A DNA stretch of 64,000 bases from an uncultured Blautia sp. (GTDB lineage: Bacteria > Bacillota_A > Clostridia > Lachnospirales > Lachnospiraceae): the NCBI GenBank assembly GCA_905209435.1, contig CAJLTE010000002.1, positions 1 to 64,000 on the forward strand. The letters run 5' to 3'. How positions within the stretch are numbered: the first letter of the stretch is position 1; every line of letters starts with the position of its first letter. The notes beneath the pieces were generated by a model. It ran no database searches. It had not been told where the DNA came from and worked only from the letters and a program-made list of their open reading frames with translations. A program made the position numbers and the translations under genes. Shown here piece after piece: positions 8,329 to 18,100 of the stretch.

Positions 8329-8928
8329 TTATAGCTCTACTCGTCCCTCAAGAGCACGAAGCAGAGTTACTTCATCAATATATTCCAGGTCTCCGCCTAC
8401 CGGAACACCGCTGGCAATTCTGCTGACTTTAATCCCGGTCGGTTTGATCAATTTGCTGATGTACATGGCTGTTGTCTCGCCTTCCAGACTGGAATTAGTG
8501 GCAACAATCACTTCTTTTACATCATCTTTAGTCAAGCGCTGCATAAGCTCTTTCAGCTTAATATCATCCGGCCCGATTCCGAGCATTGGTGAGATTGCGC
8601 CGTGAAGCACATGATAAACGCCATCAAATTTGCCGGTTTTTTCATAAGCAGCAAGATCTCTGGTATTCTCTACTACCATGATCACGGAATGGTCTCGCTT
8701 GTCATTGCTGCAGATCGGACAGATTTCCTTATCTGTAAGAGTATAACAGCATTTACAATACTGTACATTCTCTCTGGCGTTGACAATGGATGAGGTAAGT
8801 TGTTCTACCTGGTCTTTTGGCATATTCATGATATGAAATGCCAGTCTCTGTGCTGATTTTGCACCGATTCCCGGAAGATGGGAAAGCTGCTCGATCAGCT
8901 TGTTGATATGACTGCTGTAGTATTCCAT
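8329..8928 (-). CDS. recR: Recombination mediator RecR
   Basis: A 199-residue RecR, which works with RecO/RecF to load RecA on gapped DNA. It has the N-terminal helix-hairpin-helix region (LSHLPGIGAKSAQRLAFH), a four-cysteine zinc finger (CKCCYTLTDKEICPIC) and a Toprim domain with VMVVENTRDLAAYEKTG. Length is standard. It overlaps the ybaB stop by one base and belongs to the conserved dnaX-ybaB-recR arrangement. Confidence 0.97.
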   Translation of the reverse strand: MEYYSSHINKLIEQLSHLPGIGAKSAQRLAFHIMNMPKDQVEQLTSSIVNARENVQYCKCCYTLTDKEICPICSNDKRDHSVIMVVENTRDLAAYEKTGKFDGVYHVLHGAISPMLGIGPDDIKLKELMQRLTKDDVKEVIVATNSSLEGETTAMYISKLIKPTGIKVSRIASGVPVGGDLEYIDEVTLLRALEGRVEL

Positions 8929-9284
8929 CAGAATGGAAGTCCTCCACCAAGTCCACCCAGACCGCCGGTCAGTTTAGACATAACTGCTGCAGATTCTTCT
9001 TCAACCTTACGGAGCGCTTCGTTTGTAGCCGCTACGATCAGATCTTCCAGCATTTCGATATCGTCCGGATCTACTACTTCTTCCTGAAGTTTTACTTTTG
9101 TCACTTCTCTCTTACCGGAAATCGTTACTTCTACAGCTCCGCCTCCTGCTGTTGCTGTAAATTCTTTCTCCTCAAGAGCTTTCTGGTTCTCTTCCATCTG
9201 GCGCTGCATTTTCTGCGCCTGTTTCATAAGATTATTCATATTTCCCGGCATACCCATTCCCGGGAATCCTCCACGTTTTGCCAT
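8928..9284 (-). CDS. ybaB: YbaB/EbfC family nucleoid-associated protein
   Basis: A 118-residue protein with a Gly/Met-rich N-terminus, a helix rich in Lys/Gln ([20 protein letters not shown]) and the core [20 protein letters not shown], followed by [19 protein letters not shown]. This is the small DNA-binding YbaB/EbfC fold, which acts as a dimer on the nucleoid. The start follows AAGGAGGATACCACAA. It lies between dnaX and recR, the order conserved across bacteria. Confidence 0.95.
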   Translation of the reverse strand: MAKRGGFPGMGMPGNMNNLMKQAQKMQRQMEENQKALEEKEFTATAGGGAVEVTISGKREVTKVKLQEEVVDPDDIEMLEDLIVAATNEALRKVEEESAAVMSKLTGGLGGLGGGLPF

Positions 9285-9439
9285 TTGTGGTATCCTCCTT
9301 GTTTTCTATATTCTTGCTATATTTCTTTCATGCGTTGTCAGGTTTCAAAAATAACCACCCTTAAGGCCGCTGAATCCCAAACCTGTCAATCCTGATCAGG
9401 CAGATATTCACAATTCATTTTCTGCACCGATAAATATCC

Positions 9440-11056
9440 CTATTCCTGTGGTTCATCAGGATCTTCTTCTATCACAACATCCATATGGATATTGTCTCTG
9501 ATTGCCTGATCCACCGTGATATTTGCCAGGTTCGTATGCTGGTGCTGATTTGCTACCAACATCTGAATCTCTACAGTCTTTCCTGTCTGGGCAGCGATAA
9601 TATCCTGAAGTTCCTTTTTTGCCTCCGGATTATCTACATATGACTGGCCCAGGAAATCCTGAAATTCCACATAAAGAATCGGCTCTCCCGTTTCTCCATT
9701 ATACTTTGGAACTGATTTCTGAAGCATCTGTTTGAACATCCCTGTTGTCTGTCCTGTGATCACCCGCCAGCCTGCTACAATCTTCTGCAGATCTTCAGGT
9801 GCTGCTTTTGCAGGAGCCTTCTTAACTGCCGCCGAACCGACTGCGCCTGATATTTCTTCCGCACCAGATGCTCCCTGCTGCACAATTACCTGCTGCACCG
9901 GGCGTTCATCCATCCGCTGTTCCAGCACACGCAGTCTGTCCAGAACAGAATCTAGATTTGTCTCCATTGCAGGACGGCAGAGTTTGATCAGTGCGATCTC
10001 TACCAGAACTCGTTTCTGAGTGGCATAGCGGATCTGATTGGAAAGATCAGAGAAAATACGTATATAACGCATCAATGTCTCCACATCCAGCATAGTGCTT
10101 TCTTCTTTCAGAAGCTTCATATTCTCAGAAGAAACATCAATAGCCTCCTCCGGATTCTCAGAAGTCTTTACCAGAAGAAGGTTTCGCATATACCAGGTAA
10201 AATCGCCTACGAACTGGCTCAGCTCTCTTCCGCCTACGATCAGTTCCTCCAGGATATGGATGGAACCTGTCACATCTCCCTGGATTACTTTTCGCAGAAG
10301 TTTGCTGAACACTTCAGTATCAACGGCCCCCAGAACTTCCAAAACTTTATCATAGGTAAGTTCCTGACCCAGATAAAAAGCAATGCACTGGTCGAGAAGA
10401 CTGAGCGCATCACGCATGGAACCATCTCCGGCTTTCGCTACATAGCGGACTGCTTTTTCCTCAGCTTCTATACCTTCAACTCTAAGCAGTTCATCCAGTC
10501 TGGCTGCGATCGTGTCTATGGTGATCCTGTGGAAATCATATCTCTGACATCTGGACAGGATTGTAATAGGAATTTTATGCGCCTCTGTTGTTGCAAGGAT
10601 AAACATAACATAAGACGGCGGTTCTTCCAGCGTTTTTAGCAGGGCGTTGAATGCACCTACGGAAAGCATATGAACCTCGTCTATGATGTATACTTTGTAT
10701 TTGCCTTCTGTTGGACGGTAGGAAACCTCTTCTCTGATCTCTCTGATATTGTCTACACCGTTGTTGGATGCAGCATCAATTTCGATCACATTCATTGCAG
10801 TTCCTGCCTGGATTGCTTTGCACATGGCACATTCATTGCAGGGGCTGCCATTTACGGGATGTTCACAGTTGACTGCTTTCGCCAGAATCTTTGCTACTGT
10901 TGTTTTACCGGTACCTCTGGTTCCGCAGAACAGATAGGCATGACCAATACGATTATGCTTGATCTGATTTGTCAGGGTGGTCACAATGTGATCCTGTCCT
11001 TTGACATCTGCGAAATTATCCGGTCTGAATTTTCTGTAAAGAGCAGTGTAACTCAT
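9440..11056 (-). CDS. dnaX: DNA polymerase III subunit gamma/tau
   Basis: A 538-residue clamp-loader ATPase. Walker A is GTRGTGKTTVAKIL, the zinc-binding cysteines are in CEHPVNGSPCNECAMC, Walker B is VYIIDEVHML, and the sensor/SRC motif is TILSRCQRYDF. Domain III and a C-terminal tail (about 370-538) follow. The ATG at 11056 is preferred because AGGAGA lies 6 bp upstream; the in-frame TTG two codons earlier would abut the ribosome-binding site. It heads the dnaX-ybaB-recR cluster, although 155 bp separate it from ybaB. I see no A-rich slippery site typical of tau/gamma frameshifting. Confidence 0.96.
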   Translation of the reverse strand: MSYTALYRKFRPDNFADVKGQDHIVTTLTNQIKHNRIGHAYLFCGTRGTGKTTVAKILAKAVNCEHPVNGSPCNECAMCKAIQAGTAMNVIEIDAASNNGVDNIREIREEVSYRPTEGKYKVYIIDEVHMLSVGAFNALLKTLEEPPSYVMFILATTEAHKIPITILSRCQRYDFHRITIDTIAARLDELLRVEGIEAEEKAVRYVAKAGDGSMRDALSLLDQCIAFYLGQELTYDKVLEVLGAVDTEVFSKLLRKVIQGDVTGSIHILEELIVGGRELSQFVGDFTWYMRNLLLVKTSENPEEAIDVSSENMKLLKEESTMLDVETLMRYIRIFSDLSNQIRYATQKRVLVEIALIKLCRPAMETNLDSVLDRLRVLEQRMDERPVQQVIVQQGASGAEEISGAVGSAAVKKAPAKAAPEDLQKIVAGWRVITGQTTGMFKQMLQKSVPKYNGETGEPILYVEFQDFLGQSYVDNPEAKKELQDIIAAQTGKTVEIQMLVANQHQHTNLANITVDQAIRDNIHMDVVIEEDPDEPQE

Positions 11057-11082
11057 GAACAATCTCCTATCTTATTATCACA

Positions 11083-11118
11083 GCCGCCGCGGAAAAAATT
11101 CCCGCGGCGGTCTTTTTT
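11083..11118 (+). terminator. GC-rich hairpin with T-tract on the plus strand
   Basis: A strong stem (CCGCCGCGG / CCGCGGCGG) with an A/T loop is followed by TCTTTTTTT on the plus strand. Both neighbours (dnaX and pfkA) are on the minus strand, where no T-tract follows the stem. It is therefore oriented to stop plus-strand, antisense transcription leaving dnaX, although the stem may still act on pfkA transcripts. Confidence 0.6.
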
Positions 11119-11175
11119 TGCATACTCTTGTATCTTATATGAAAAGGTATCTTTGAGTCAAGTACTGTTTCGTTA

Positions 11176-12258
11176 TCAATCACCAAAACTGATGCCAATC
11201 TGCTTAGCAGCCTGTACCAGCTGGTCTTTTGGTGATACCATCTTAAGTTTGCCTGCACATTCTTCAAGAGGTACACGTTTAATCTTGCCATTTACCACAC
11301 CGATCATTATGCCGTAAGCGCCATCAATGATCGCCTGTGCCGCACCTGCACCGATTCTTGTGGAAAGAACACGATCATACGGGCACGGCTCTCCGCCTCT
11401 CTGTGTATGTCCAGGTACTGTAACACGTACTTCACTTCCGATTTCTTTATAAATCTGATCTGCAATCTCGTAAGAAACTGATGGATATTTCTTTGCTCTG
11501 GCTTCCAGTTTCTCTTTATATTTCTTCTTTGGAAGCTCTGCATCTTCTTTAGAGATCGCACCTTCCGCAACTGCAAGAATCGTAAAACGTTTGCCTGCTT
11601 TGGCACGCTTCTGGATTGCTGCTGTAACTTTCTTAATATCGTACGGAATTTCAGGAATCAGGATGATATCTGCGCCGCCGGCAACACCTGCATGAAGCGT
11701 CAGGCTTCCTACTTTGTGCCCCATAATTTCCACTATAAATACACGTCCGTGTGAAGATGCTGTAGTATGGATGCAGTCAATAGCGTTTGTAGCAATGTTT
11801 ACTGCGCTCTGAAAACCAAATGTCATGTCCGTTCCATAGATATCATTATCAATAGTCTTTGGAAGATGAATGATATTTAATCCTTCTTCTCTCAGAAGAT
11901 TGGCCGTCTTCTGGGTTCCGTTTCCTCCAAGGATTACCAGACAGTCAAGACAAAGCTTATAATAGGTCTGCTTCATTGCCTCAACTTTATCCAGACCATT
12001 CTCATCCGGAACACGCATCAGCTTAAACGGCTGTCTGGAAGTTCCAAGGATAGTACCGCCCTGTGTCAGAATTCCGGAAAAGTCCTTGGCTGTAAGCATA
12101 CGGTATTTGCCATAGATCAGTCCTTTATATCCATCATCAAATCCATAAACTTCCAATTCATCCACATTGTTGGTCAGTCCCTTTACTACTCCTCGCATAG
12201 TAGCATTAAGTGCCTGACAGTCACCGCCGCTGGTAAGCATACCTATTCTTTTAATCAT
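11176..12258 (-). CDS. pfkA: 6-phosphofructokinase
   Basis: A 360-residue phosphofructokinase catalysing fructose-6-phosphate phosphorylation in glycolysis. The N-terminal phosphate-donor loop is GMLTSGGDCQALNATMRG; the substrate region is LPKTIDNDIYGTDMTFGF and the catalytic segment contains VFIVEIMGHKVG; PGHTQRGGEPCPYDR is the later family motif. The donor loop reads GGDCQ and the Asp of the PKTIDND motif is kept; whether ATP or PPi is the donor cannot be decided by eye. The ATG at 12258 is chosen because GGAGGA lies just upstream, inside the alternative five-codon extension. A good promoter is found 145 bp upstream. Confidence 0.93.
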   Translation of the reverse strand: MIKRIGMLTSGGDCQALNATMRGVVKGLTNNVDELEVYGFDDGYKGLIYGKYRMLTAKDFSGILTQGGTILGTSRQPFKLMRVPDENGLDKVEAMKQTYYKLCLDCLVILGGNGTQKTANLLREEGLNIIHLPKTIDNDIYGTDMTFGFQSAVNIATNAIDCIHTTASSHGRVFIVEIMGHKVGSLTLHAGVAGGADIILIPEIPYDIKKVTAAIQKRAKAGKRFTILAVAEGAISKEDAELPKKKYKEKLEARAKKYPSVSYEIADQIYKEIGSEVRVTVPGHTQRGGEPCPYDRVLSTRIGAGAAQAIIDGAYGIMIGVVNGKIKRVPLEECAGKLKMVSPKDQLVQAAKQIGISFGD

Positions 12259-12400
12259 GATAGTATCCTCCATTTCTGTGTTTTAACAATTATCAATATC
12301 TGCTGCAAGACACGCCGTATCTTCATGGGTTGCCGTCTGTAAACAAACTGCAACACTATAACATATCTGTTTCCAGAATAAAGATAGTTTATTTCTATTT

Positions 12401-12429
12401 ATTATATAATATTTATAGTTTTCACACAA
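12401..12429 (-). promoter_or_regulatory. Promoter of pfkA
   Basis: Minus-strand -35 TTGTGT (12424-12429) and perfect -10 TATAAT (12401-12406) are 17 bp apart, giving a leader of about 135 nt before pfkA. It is back-to-back with the SRP RNA promoter. Confidence 0.6.
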
Positions 12430-12486
12430 TAGTGTTGGAAAACTTTTGTACTACTGTTTACTCTATGCTTAGGAACACTTTTATTC

Positions 12487-12515
12487 TTGACAAAAGCGTC
12501 TTCCACCTATATAAT
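12487..12515 (+). promoter_or_regulatory. Consensus promoter of the SRP RNA gene
   Basis: Perfect TTGACA (12487-12492), 17-bp spacer and perfect TATAAT (12510-12515). Transcription would begin near 12521, exactly where the SRP RNA starts. Confidence 0.9.
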
Positions 12516-12520
12516 CAAGA

Positions 12521-12780
12521 GTGCGCAGCCGGGGAGATAGCGGTGCCCTGTACCTGCAATCCGCTACAGCAGGGGTGATGCCAATCTGAGGCTTGTATTC
12601 TGTGGAGCTGCCCTTTATAAGTGGCGTTGACGTTTGGGTCTTACGCAACAGGAATCTGTGAACCGTGTCAGGACAGGAATGTAGCAGCACTAAGCAGAAG
12701 CTCTTGTGTGCCGTAAGGGTGCCTGGGCTGAGTTAACTGTAGAGGTAACGTCTGTGGAACCATTCCGAGGTGCGGCGCGC
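12521..12780 (+). ncRNA. ffs: Signal recognition particle RNA, large bacterial type
   Basis: A GC-rich non-coding stretch of about 260 nt carrying SRP RNA hallmarks: the 5' domain segment GCCCTGTACCTGCAATCC with GCTACAGCAGGGGTGATG, and the apical S-domain with GTCAGGACAGGAATGTAGCAG followed by CACTAAG. The 5' and 3' ends (GTGCGC... and ...GCGCGC) can pair. It is the Alu-containing long form typical of Gram-positive bacteria. It follows a perfect sigma-A promoter and is followed by an intrinsic terminator. It pairs with Ffh for co-translational membrane targeting. Confidence 0.93.
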
Positions 12781-12816
12781 AAAAAGAGAATATTCATGAT
12801 TTAAGTTATATATAAC

Positions 12817-12866
12817 AAAAAGCATTCCGGATCTGATCTGTTGATCATTTTCCCGAATGCTTTTTT
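12817..12866. terminator. Bidirectional terminator between SRP RNA and the MATE gene
   Basis: AAAAAGCATTCCGG and CCCGAATGCTTTTTT form a long stem with A-tract and T-tract on either side, so it can stop both the plus-strand SRP RNA and the minus-strand MATE/tadA transcript. Confidence 0.88.
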
Positions 12867-12874
12867 AATTCCAT

Positions 12875-14242
12875 TTAATCCTCTACTGCCTGTATCCTGC
12901 CTCTGTTTTTGTATTTCTTCATCACATGAAAATAATATGGAACCAGTGGTATCAATGCTGCAATCCATGCAGTAGGATCAGCCATACACACTCCTGCAAA
13001 AGAAGTTCGTCCTGCGATCAGCACAACTATTCCGGTTCTCGCCACCAATTCAAATACACCGCCAAGCATCGGCACAAGTCCATATCCCATTCCCTGCAAA
13101 GTATTCCTGTACAGGAAAATACTTCCAAGAAATGGATAAGCCCAGAATACTGTCCTGAAATAGGTGACAGAAACTTTTACCACATCCTGCTCTGATGGAT
13201 CCACAAAAAGATATGTCAGATATTTTCCAAAGAAAAACATCAAAAACATAACAAAAATGCTCCATCCCCAGATCATTAACTGTGTATAACGCACCCCCTG
13301 TTTCACACGATCCATCTTTCCCGCACCGCGGTTCTGTCCCACATAAGTTGCAATAGTCGCACCAAACGATGTAAATACTGTAGCAAAAATATTTTGAATT
13401 TTGCCCGCCGCTGAAAATCCGGCCATATGTACAGGCCCATAAATATTAACGGCACTCTGGACAATAATGGTTCCGATCGCCGTAATGGAGAACTGCAGCC
13501 CCATAGGGATTCCAAGCTTGAGAAGTCTTCCAAAACTATCCCAGGATATTTCAAAGTTCTTTCGTTCCAGGTGAAGGATTGGAAATCTTTTTACAATATA
13601 AATCAGGCAGCATACAGCAGAAATCCCCTGTGCAATTACTGTAGCATAGCCGCATCCTTCTACTCCCATTCCAAAAAACGCAATAAATATGACATCCAGA
13701 ATCACATTGATCACAGCCGAAATAATCAGAAAATATAATGGTGATTTGGAATCACCCAACGCACGCAAAAATGCAGCAAGTGCATTATATGCTCCTGTAA
13801 TAATAAGTCCTGCATATATAATTCCCATGTATGCAGTTACGTCACTGAACACTTCTTCCGGTGAATTCATCAGATGCAGAATCGGTTTATTTGCAATACT
13901 GAATCCTATTGTCATCGCAATAGAAAACGCTGCCATCAGATAAATGGACATCGCAACATAATGTCGCATTCTGTCAAATTTTTTGGCACCAAACATCTGA
14001 GCTATAATAATCGCAAATCCACTGCAAAGTCCATTTAACCAACCAGTCACAAAAAACATCAGGGAACCGGTACTTCCAATCGCCGCAAGTGCATTCACAC
14101 CGATAAATTTTCCGGCAACAATAGAATCCGCAATGTTATAAAACTGCTGGAAAAGATTTCCCAGGCACATAGGAATCATAAATTTTATGATCAGGCTCAC
14201 CGGATTTCCGACGGTCATATCATTTGTCGTATCTTTACTCAT
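12875..14242 (-). CDS. MATE family efflux transporter
   Basis: A 455-residue inner-membrane antiporter of the MATE family with 12 predicted helices in two similar halves. The first half shows MCLGNLFQQFYNIADSIVAGKFIG and the second GIPMGLQFSITAIGTIIVQ, family landmarks of the NorM/DinF group in Firmicutes. It probably expels cationic compounds using a Na+ or H+ gradient; substrate unknown. Its start overlaps the stop of tadA, so the two are co-transcribed. Confidence 0.93.
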   Translation of the reverse strand: MSKDTTNDMTVGNPVSLIIKFMIPMCLGNLFQQFYNIADSIVAGKFIGVNALAAIGSTGSLMFFVTGWLNGLCSGFAIIIAQMFGAKKFDRMRHYVAMSIYLMAAFSIAMTIGFSIANKPILHLMNSPEEVFSDVTAYMGIIYAGLIITGAYNALAAFLRALGDSKSPLYFLIISAVINVILDVIFIAFFGMGVEGCGYATVIAQGISAVCCLIYIVKRFPILHLERKNFEISWDSFGRLLKLGIPMGLQFSITAIGTIIVQSAVNIYGPVHMAGFSAAGKIQNIFATVFTSFGATIATYVGQNRGAGKMDRVKQGVRYTQLMIWGWSIFVMFLMFFFGKYLTYLFVDPSEQDVVKVSVTYFRTVFWAYPFLGSIFLYRNTLQGMGYGLVPMLGGVFELVARTGIVVLIAGRTSFAGVCMADPTAWIAALIPLVPYYFHVMKKYKNRGRIQAVED

Positions 14243-14775
14243 TATTTATCTTCCTCTTTTGAATTTTGCTGATTTTCAAGTTTCTCCCGTTCTGCTTTTC
14301 TGATTGCTTTTTCCTGTTTCTTTTTCTCACGAAGTCTTCTGAAAAAATCAGACAACATTGCAGAACATTCTTCTTCCAGAACTCCCTGTGTAATCTTTAC
14401 CTGATGATTAAAGCCATCTACCTGCAGGAGATTCATAACAGATCCTGCACATCCAGCCTTAGCATTCATACATCCAATTACCACTTCATCAATTCTGGAC
14501 TGAACAAGAGCTCCCGAGCACATTTGACACGGTTCCAGTGTTACATACATCGTACACCCTTCCAGCCGCCAGTCACCAAGCTTTTTGCTTGCTTTGCGGA
14601 TTGCATTCAACTCAGCATGAGAAAGTGTATTTTTATCCGTGTTTCTTCTATTGTAACCGCGCGCAATGATCTTACCTTCATATACGATCACACAGCCAAT
14701 CGGTACCTCTTCCAGAGCTTCCGCCTTCTTCGCCTGACGGATGGCTTCTTTCATAAAACGTTCCTGATCTGTCAA
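14242..14775 (-). CDS. tadA: tRNA-specific adenosine deaminase
   Basis: A 177-residue zinc deaminase that converts A34 to inosine in tRNA-Arg(ACG). The catalytic HAELNAIRKA (His and Glu) and LEPCQMCSGAL (two zinc Cys) motifs are present, as is the VPIGCVIVYEGKIIARGYN entry. A C-terminal Lys/Glu-rich tail (about 150-177) extends beyond the usual domain. The gene precedes the MATE exporter with a 1-bp overlap. Not to be confused with the Tad-pilus ATPase of the same symbol, which is absent here. Confidence 0.94.
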   Translation of the reverse strand: MTDQERFMKEAIRQAKKAEALEEVPIGCVIVYEGKIIARGYNRRNTDKNTLSHAELNAIRKASKKLGDWRLEGCTMYVTLEPCQMCSGALVQSRIDEVVIGCMNAKAGCAGSVMNLLQVDGFNHQVKITQGVLEEECSAMLSDFFRRLREKKKQEKAIRKAEREKLENQQNSKEEDK

Positions 14776-15016
14776 CTTCTGCCTTCCTTTCTGTTATTGC
14801 CGAAACCTGTTCAAAATGAACATACCATATAACTTATACCTCGCTGCCTTCAATATTAGCAGCTTTACATTTCACATAAAAATAGCCCGGAACATTCATT
14901 TCAGACATACCACTTATCAGATGCTTTAACAATAGCAAAAATACTTTTTAAAATCAACTATAATATACTTCAAATTTTCAATAATTGAATATTCTTTTTT
15001 GCTTTTCTTTATACGG
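14776..15016. other. Intergenic region, nothing identified
   Basis: About 240 bp of A/T-rich sequence between the tadA deaminase start and the terminator of the secreted Fn3 protein. It should contain the tadA promoter, but no convincing -35/-10 pair was found. Confidence 0.5.
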
Positions 15017-15060
15017 AAAACCCCGAAAACTTGTATTATATACAAAATTTCCGGGGTTTA
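15017..15060 (-). terminator. Terminator after the secreted Fn3 protein
   Basis: AAACCCCGAAA and TTTCCGGGGTTT form a stem around a 20-nt A/T loop, 45 bp beyond the stop of the 1118-residue secreted protein. On the minus strand it is followed by TTTTCC. Confidence 0.75.
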
Positions 15061-15103
15061 TAAGCAAGCCACAAGGAAAATACTTTATCCGTTCGACTGA
15101 ATT

Positions 15104-18100
15104 TTAACGTTTTATAGATTTCGTGGTTGAATACGCACTGTATTTATTAGGCGCTGCTTTGGATGAGTATGCACGTATTCTATATTTATATGTAGTTCCT
15201 TTTTTCTTATTTTTATCAATATAACTTAATGTACCTGAACCTACTGTTTTAATTTTTACCCATTTATTTTTGTCGTAACGATAGATCACATATTTTTGAG
15301 CATTTGTAACCCTTTTCCAAATCAGCTTCAAATCTTTTGTTCCGGATTTAACTACTGTCAATGATGGTTTACCAAGCATCAAAGGTACCAATACAGATTT
15401 TGTTTTGGAATAGGAACTATACTTACTTGGATTTGCCTTTGTTGAATATGCACGTAATTTATAAATATAAGTAATTCCCTTCTTTAAGTTTGTATCTGTA
15501 TATGTCGTTGCCTTTGTTGAAGTTACAGTCTCCCACTTTTTTCCATCTGTACTCCTGTAAATATAATATTTCTGCGCACCTGTTACTTTTTTCCAAGTAA
15601 GTTTCACACAGTTCATTCCAGATAACCCAGCTGCACTAATAACTGGAGTCTGCAGTTTCTGCGATGGTTTCTCTGTTGGAGTCGGTGAAGGCGGAGTAAT
15701 CACTGATTTAATCGCTACTGTCTTTATCTCTGACGGATAGCTGTATCCATCCCTTACTGCTCCAGATATATATGCACGCATTCTATAAGAGAATGTCACA
15801 CCTTCTCTGATAGCTCTGCTTTCATATGTGTATTCAAGAGAATTTGTAACTCGCGCAATTCTTCCCCATGTTTCTTCACCATTCTGACCTGTTGATTTTA
15901 CATAAATATCATATCCATCTGCACCTTCAACTTTTGTCCACTCAAACTTTACAGCCGCTGTATTTTCAACCTGTTCTGCCTTCAGAAGAACAGGAGTGCC
16001 AAGCACGGAAGAAGAGTCGATTGGAATTGTTACTGTTTTCACCTCAGAAAAAGGGCCATCATCATTTGTATACGGAATGATCGGGCATACTTTATAGCTG
16101 TACGTTCCTCCTCTTGTTGTAGTCTGATCTACATATTCTGTCTGGTCCCCGGAAAGCAGCTTTATTTCCTGCCAGTTTCCCCATTCACTTTCTTCTATAC
16201 TGTAAATTTTGTATTTCTGTGCCTTTGGAACTGAAGTCCAGGAAAGTTTCACATGTAAATCGTCTGTTGTAGAAACTGTTAATTCAGGAGTTGCAAGAAT
16301 GATTTTAAAAGTTTTCTCAATAAAACCTGTATAATTTCCTGTTCCCCAGATGTGAATATATCCTGTCCCCAAATCTGTATTATTCTCATAACGAACTATA
16401 TAATCTTCATTTACTTTCAGCTTTTTATCATTATAGATTACTTCTACAGACGGAGTGAGTGCTTCCCCTGTGCATACTACCTGAGAAGGGAATGAAATTT
16501 CGCAATTAGAAATATCCTTCAACTCCGGCTCCGGAGTCGGAATTTCTGTCGGTTTTGCAGAAATTGTTATACTTTTTTCTTCTGACTCTGTATGGGTTTC
16601 ACTAAAAGTATATGCTTCTATTTTATAGGTATATGTAGATCCCAGCTGCACACTATCATCAGTATAAACATTTTTATAAGTATCATTAAGTTTTTCCCAT
16701 GCTATTCCATCTGAACGCCAAACATAATATCCGTCTGCACCGGAAACTTCTGACCATTTAATCAACACATTCTTATCATTCGTTTCTGTCAGAGAAGTAA
16801 TTTCCGGTTTTCCAAGAACAATCTTGAAAGTTTTTACTACTTCACCGCCATATTTTCCTTTTCCGGTAACCACTGCAGCAGCCGTTCCCATTTCTACATT
16901 GTCAATATAAGAAACTGTATAATCTTCACCTTCTTTTAGCTTTGTTCCCGCATAGATTACAGTTACAGCCGGAGTCACTTCATCTCCTGTGTATATGCAT
17001 TCCGAAGATATTGAAATTTCTCCTTCACTGATCTGTGGCAAAGGCTGATCGTCTGAAGTAATTGTAAATGTTACTTCATCTTTTTTTACATCATCTGCCA
17101 TCAGATAGTAAATAGTATTCGGTGCAAATTCAATTTCATCTCCATTATATCCGCCATACTCATAAGACTCCTTCATTGAGCGAAGCTCTCTTTGGTATTC
17201 ATATACATTTATATAATATCCATCTGAAATTGCAATTTTACACTTTCCAGTTGCACCTGTTTTCAATCTGATCCATGCATGTTTATTTCCCGTACAATTT
17301 GTTACAGTCAAACCTTTTACATTGACTTCCGGTATTTCCTCTACCGGTTTTACTTCTATATTTTTTATGCACACTTCTTTGTCTGTATCTTTTATTCTAT
17401 AATATACATTGTACGTTCCCACAGGAGGATGACCGCCATAATAATCGGAACCGGAACCATCATTCCAATCGCACACGGCTTCAAGCAGATTTCCGAACTT
17501 AGTTACCTGTGATTCTCCCGTTGACAAAATCTCAGTTGTTCCGCTGGCATATGTTACTTTAATTTGACCGCCAGGCAAATAAAATTTGTTATATGGTTCT
17601 GTTCCTTCATATACAAACTTGCATGTAGGTTCTTTTAAAAATTCCAGAGATACAATTTCACTGGGATACTCTACGTTAAAAGTCGCATTTTTTGCCGTTG
17701 TACATATTACCGCATAATAAGTAGTTCCCTCTTCCAGTTCAGAGCGGGTAACCCAATTAAACTCAGAATCATAAATGTCTACCTCATCTACATCCGGTGA
17801 TGTTATTTTGCATCCTGTACCATACTGTGTATTAATCTTTGCAACAGCTCTTCCATCTTCTGTCTCTACAGTTGTAGTGCATTGTTTAGACGAACTCTGC
17901 CTTAATTCAGGCGCTTCCTCTGGAAGCGCTATCTTGATTGGAACTAAATCACTGCTTACACCATTTCCGCTGACAATGGACAGATTATAATTTCCTGCAC
18001 TTATATTTTCATAATCTGTAACTTCCTCACCTGTATCAACAGATGTGCAAACTATTCTATACGTATTTTCACGCTCATCTCCATACGCACCTCCCGTGAT

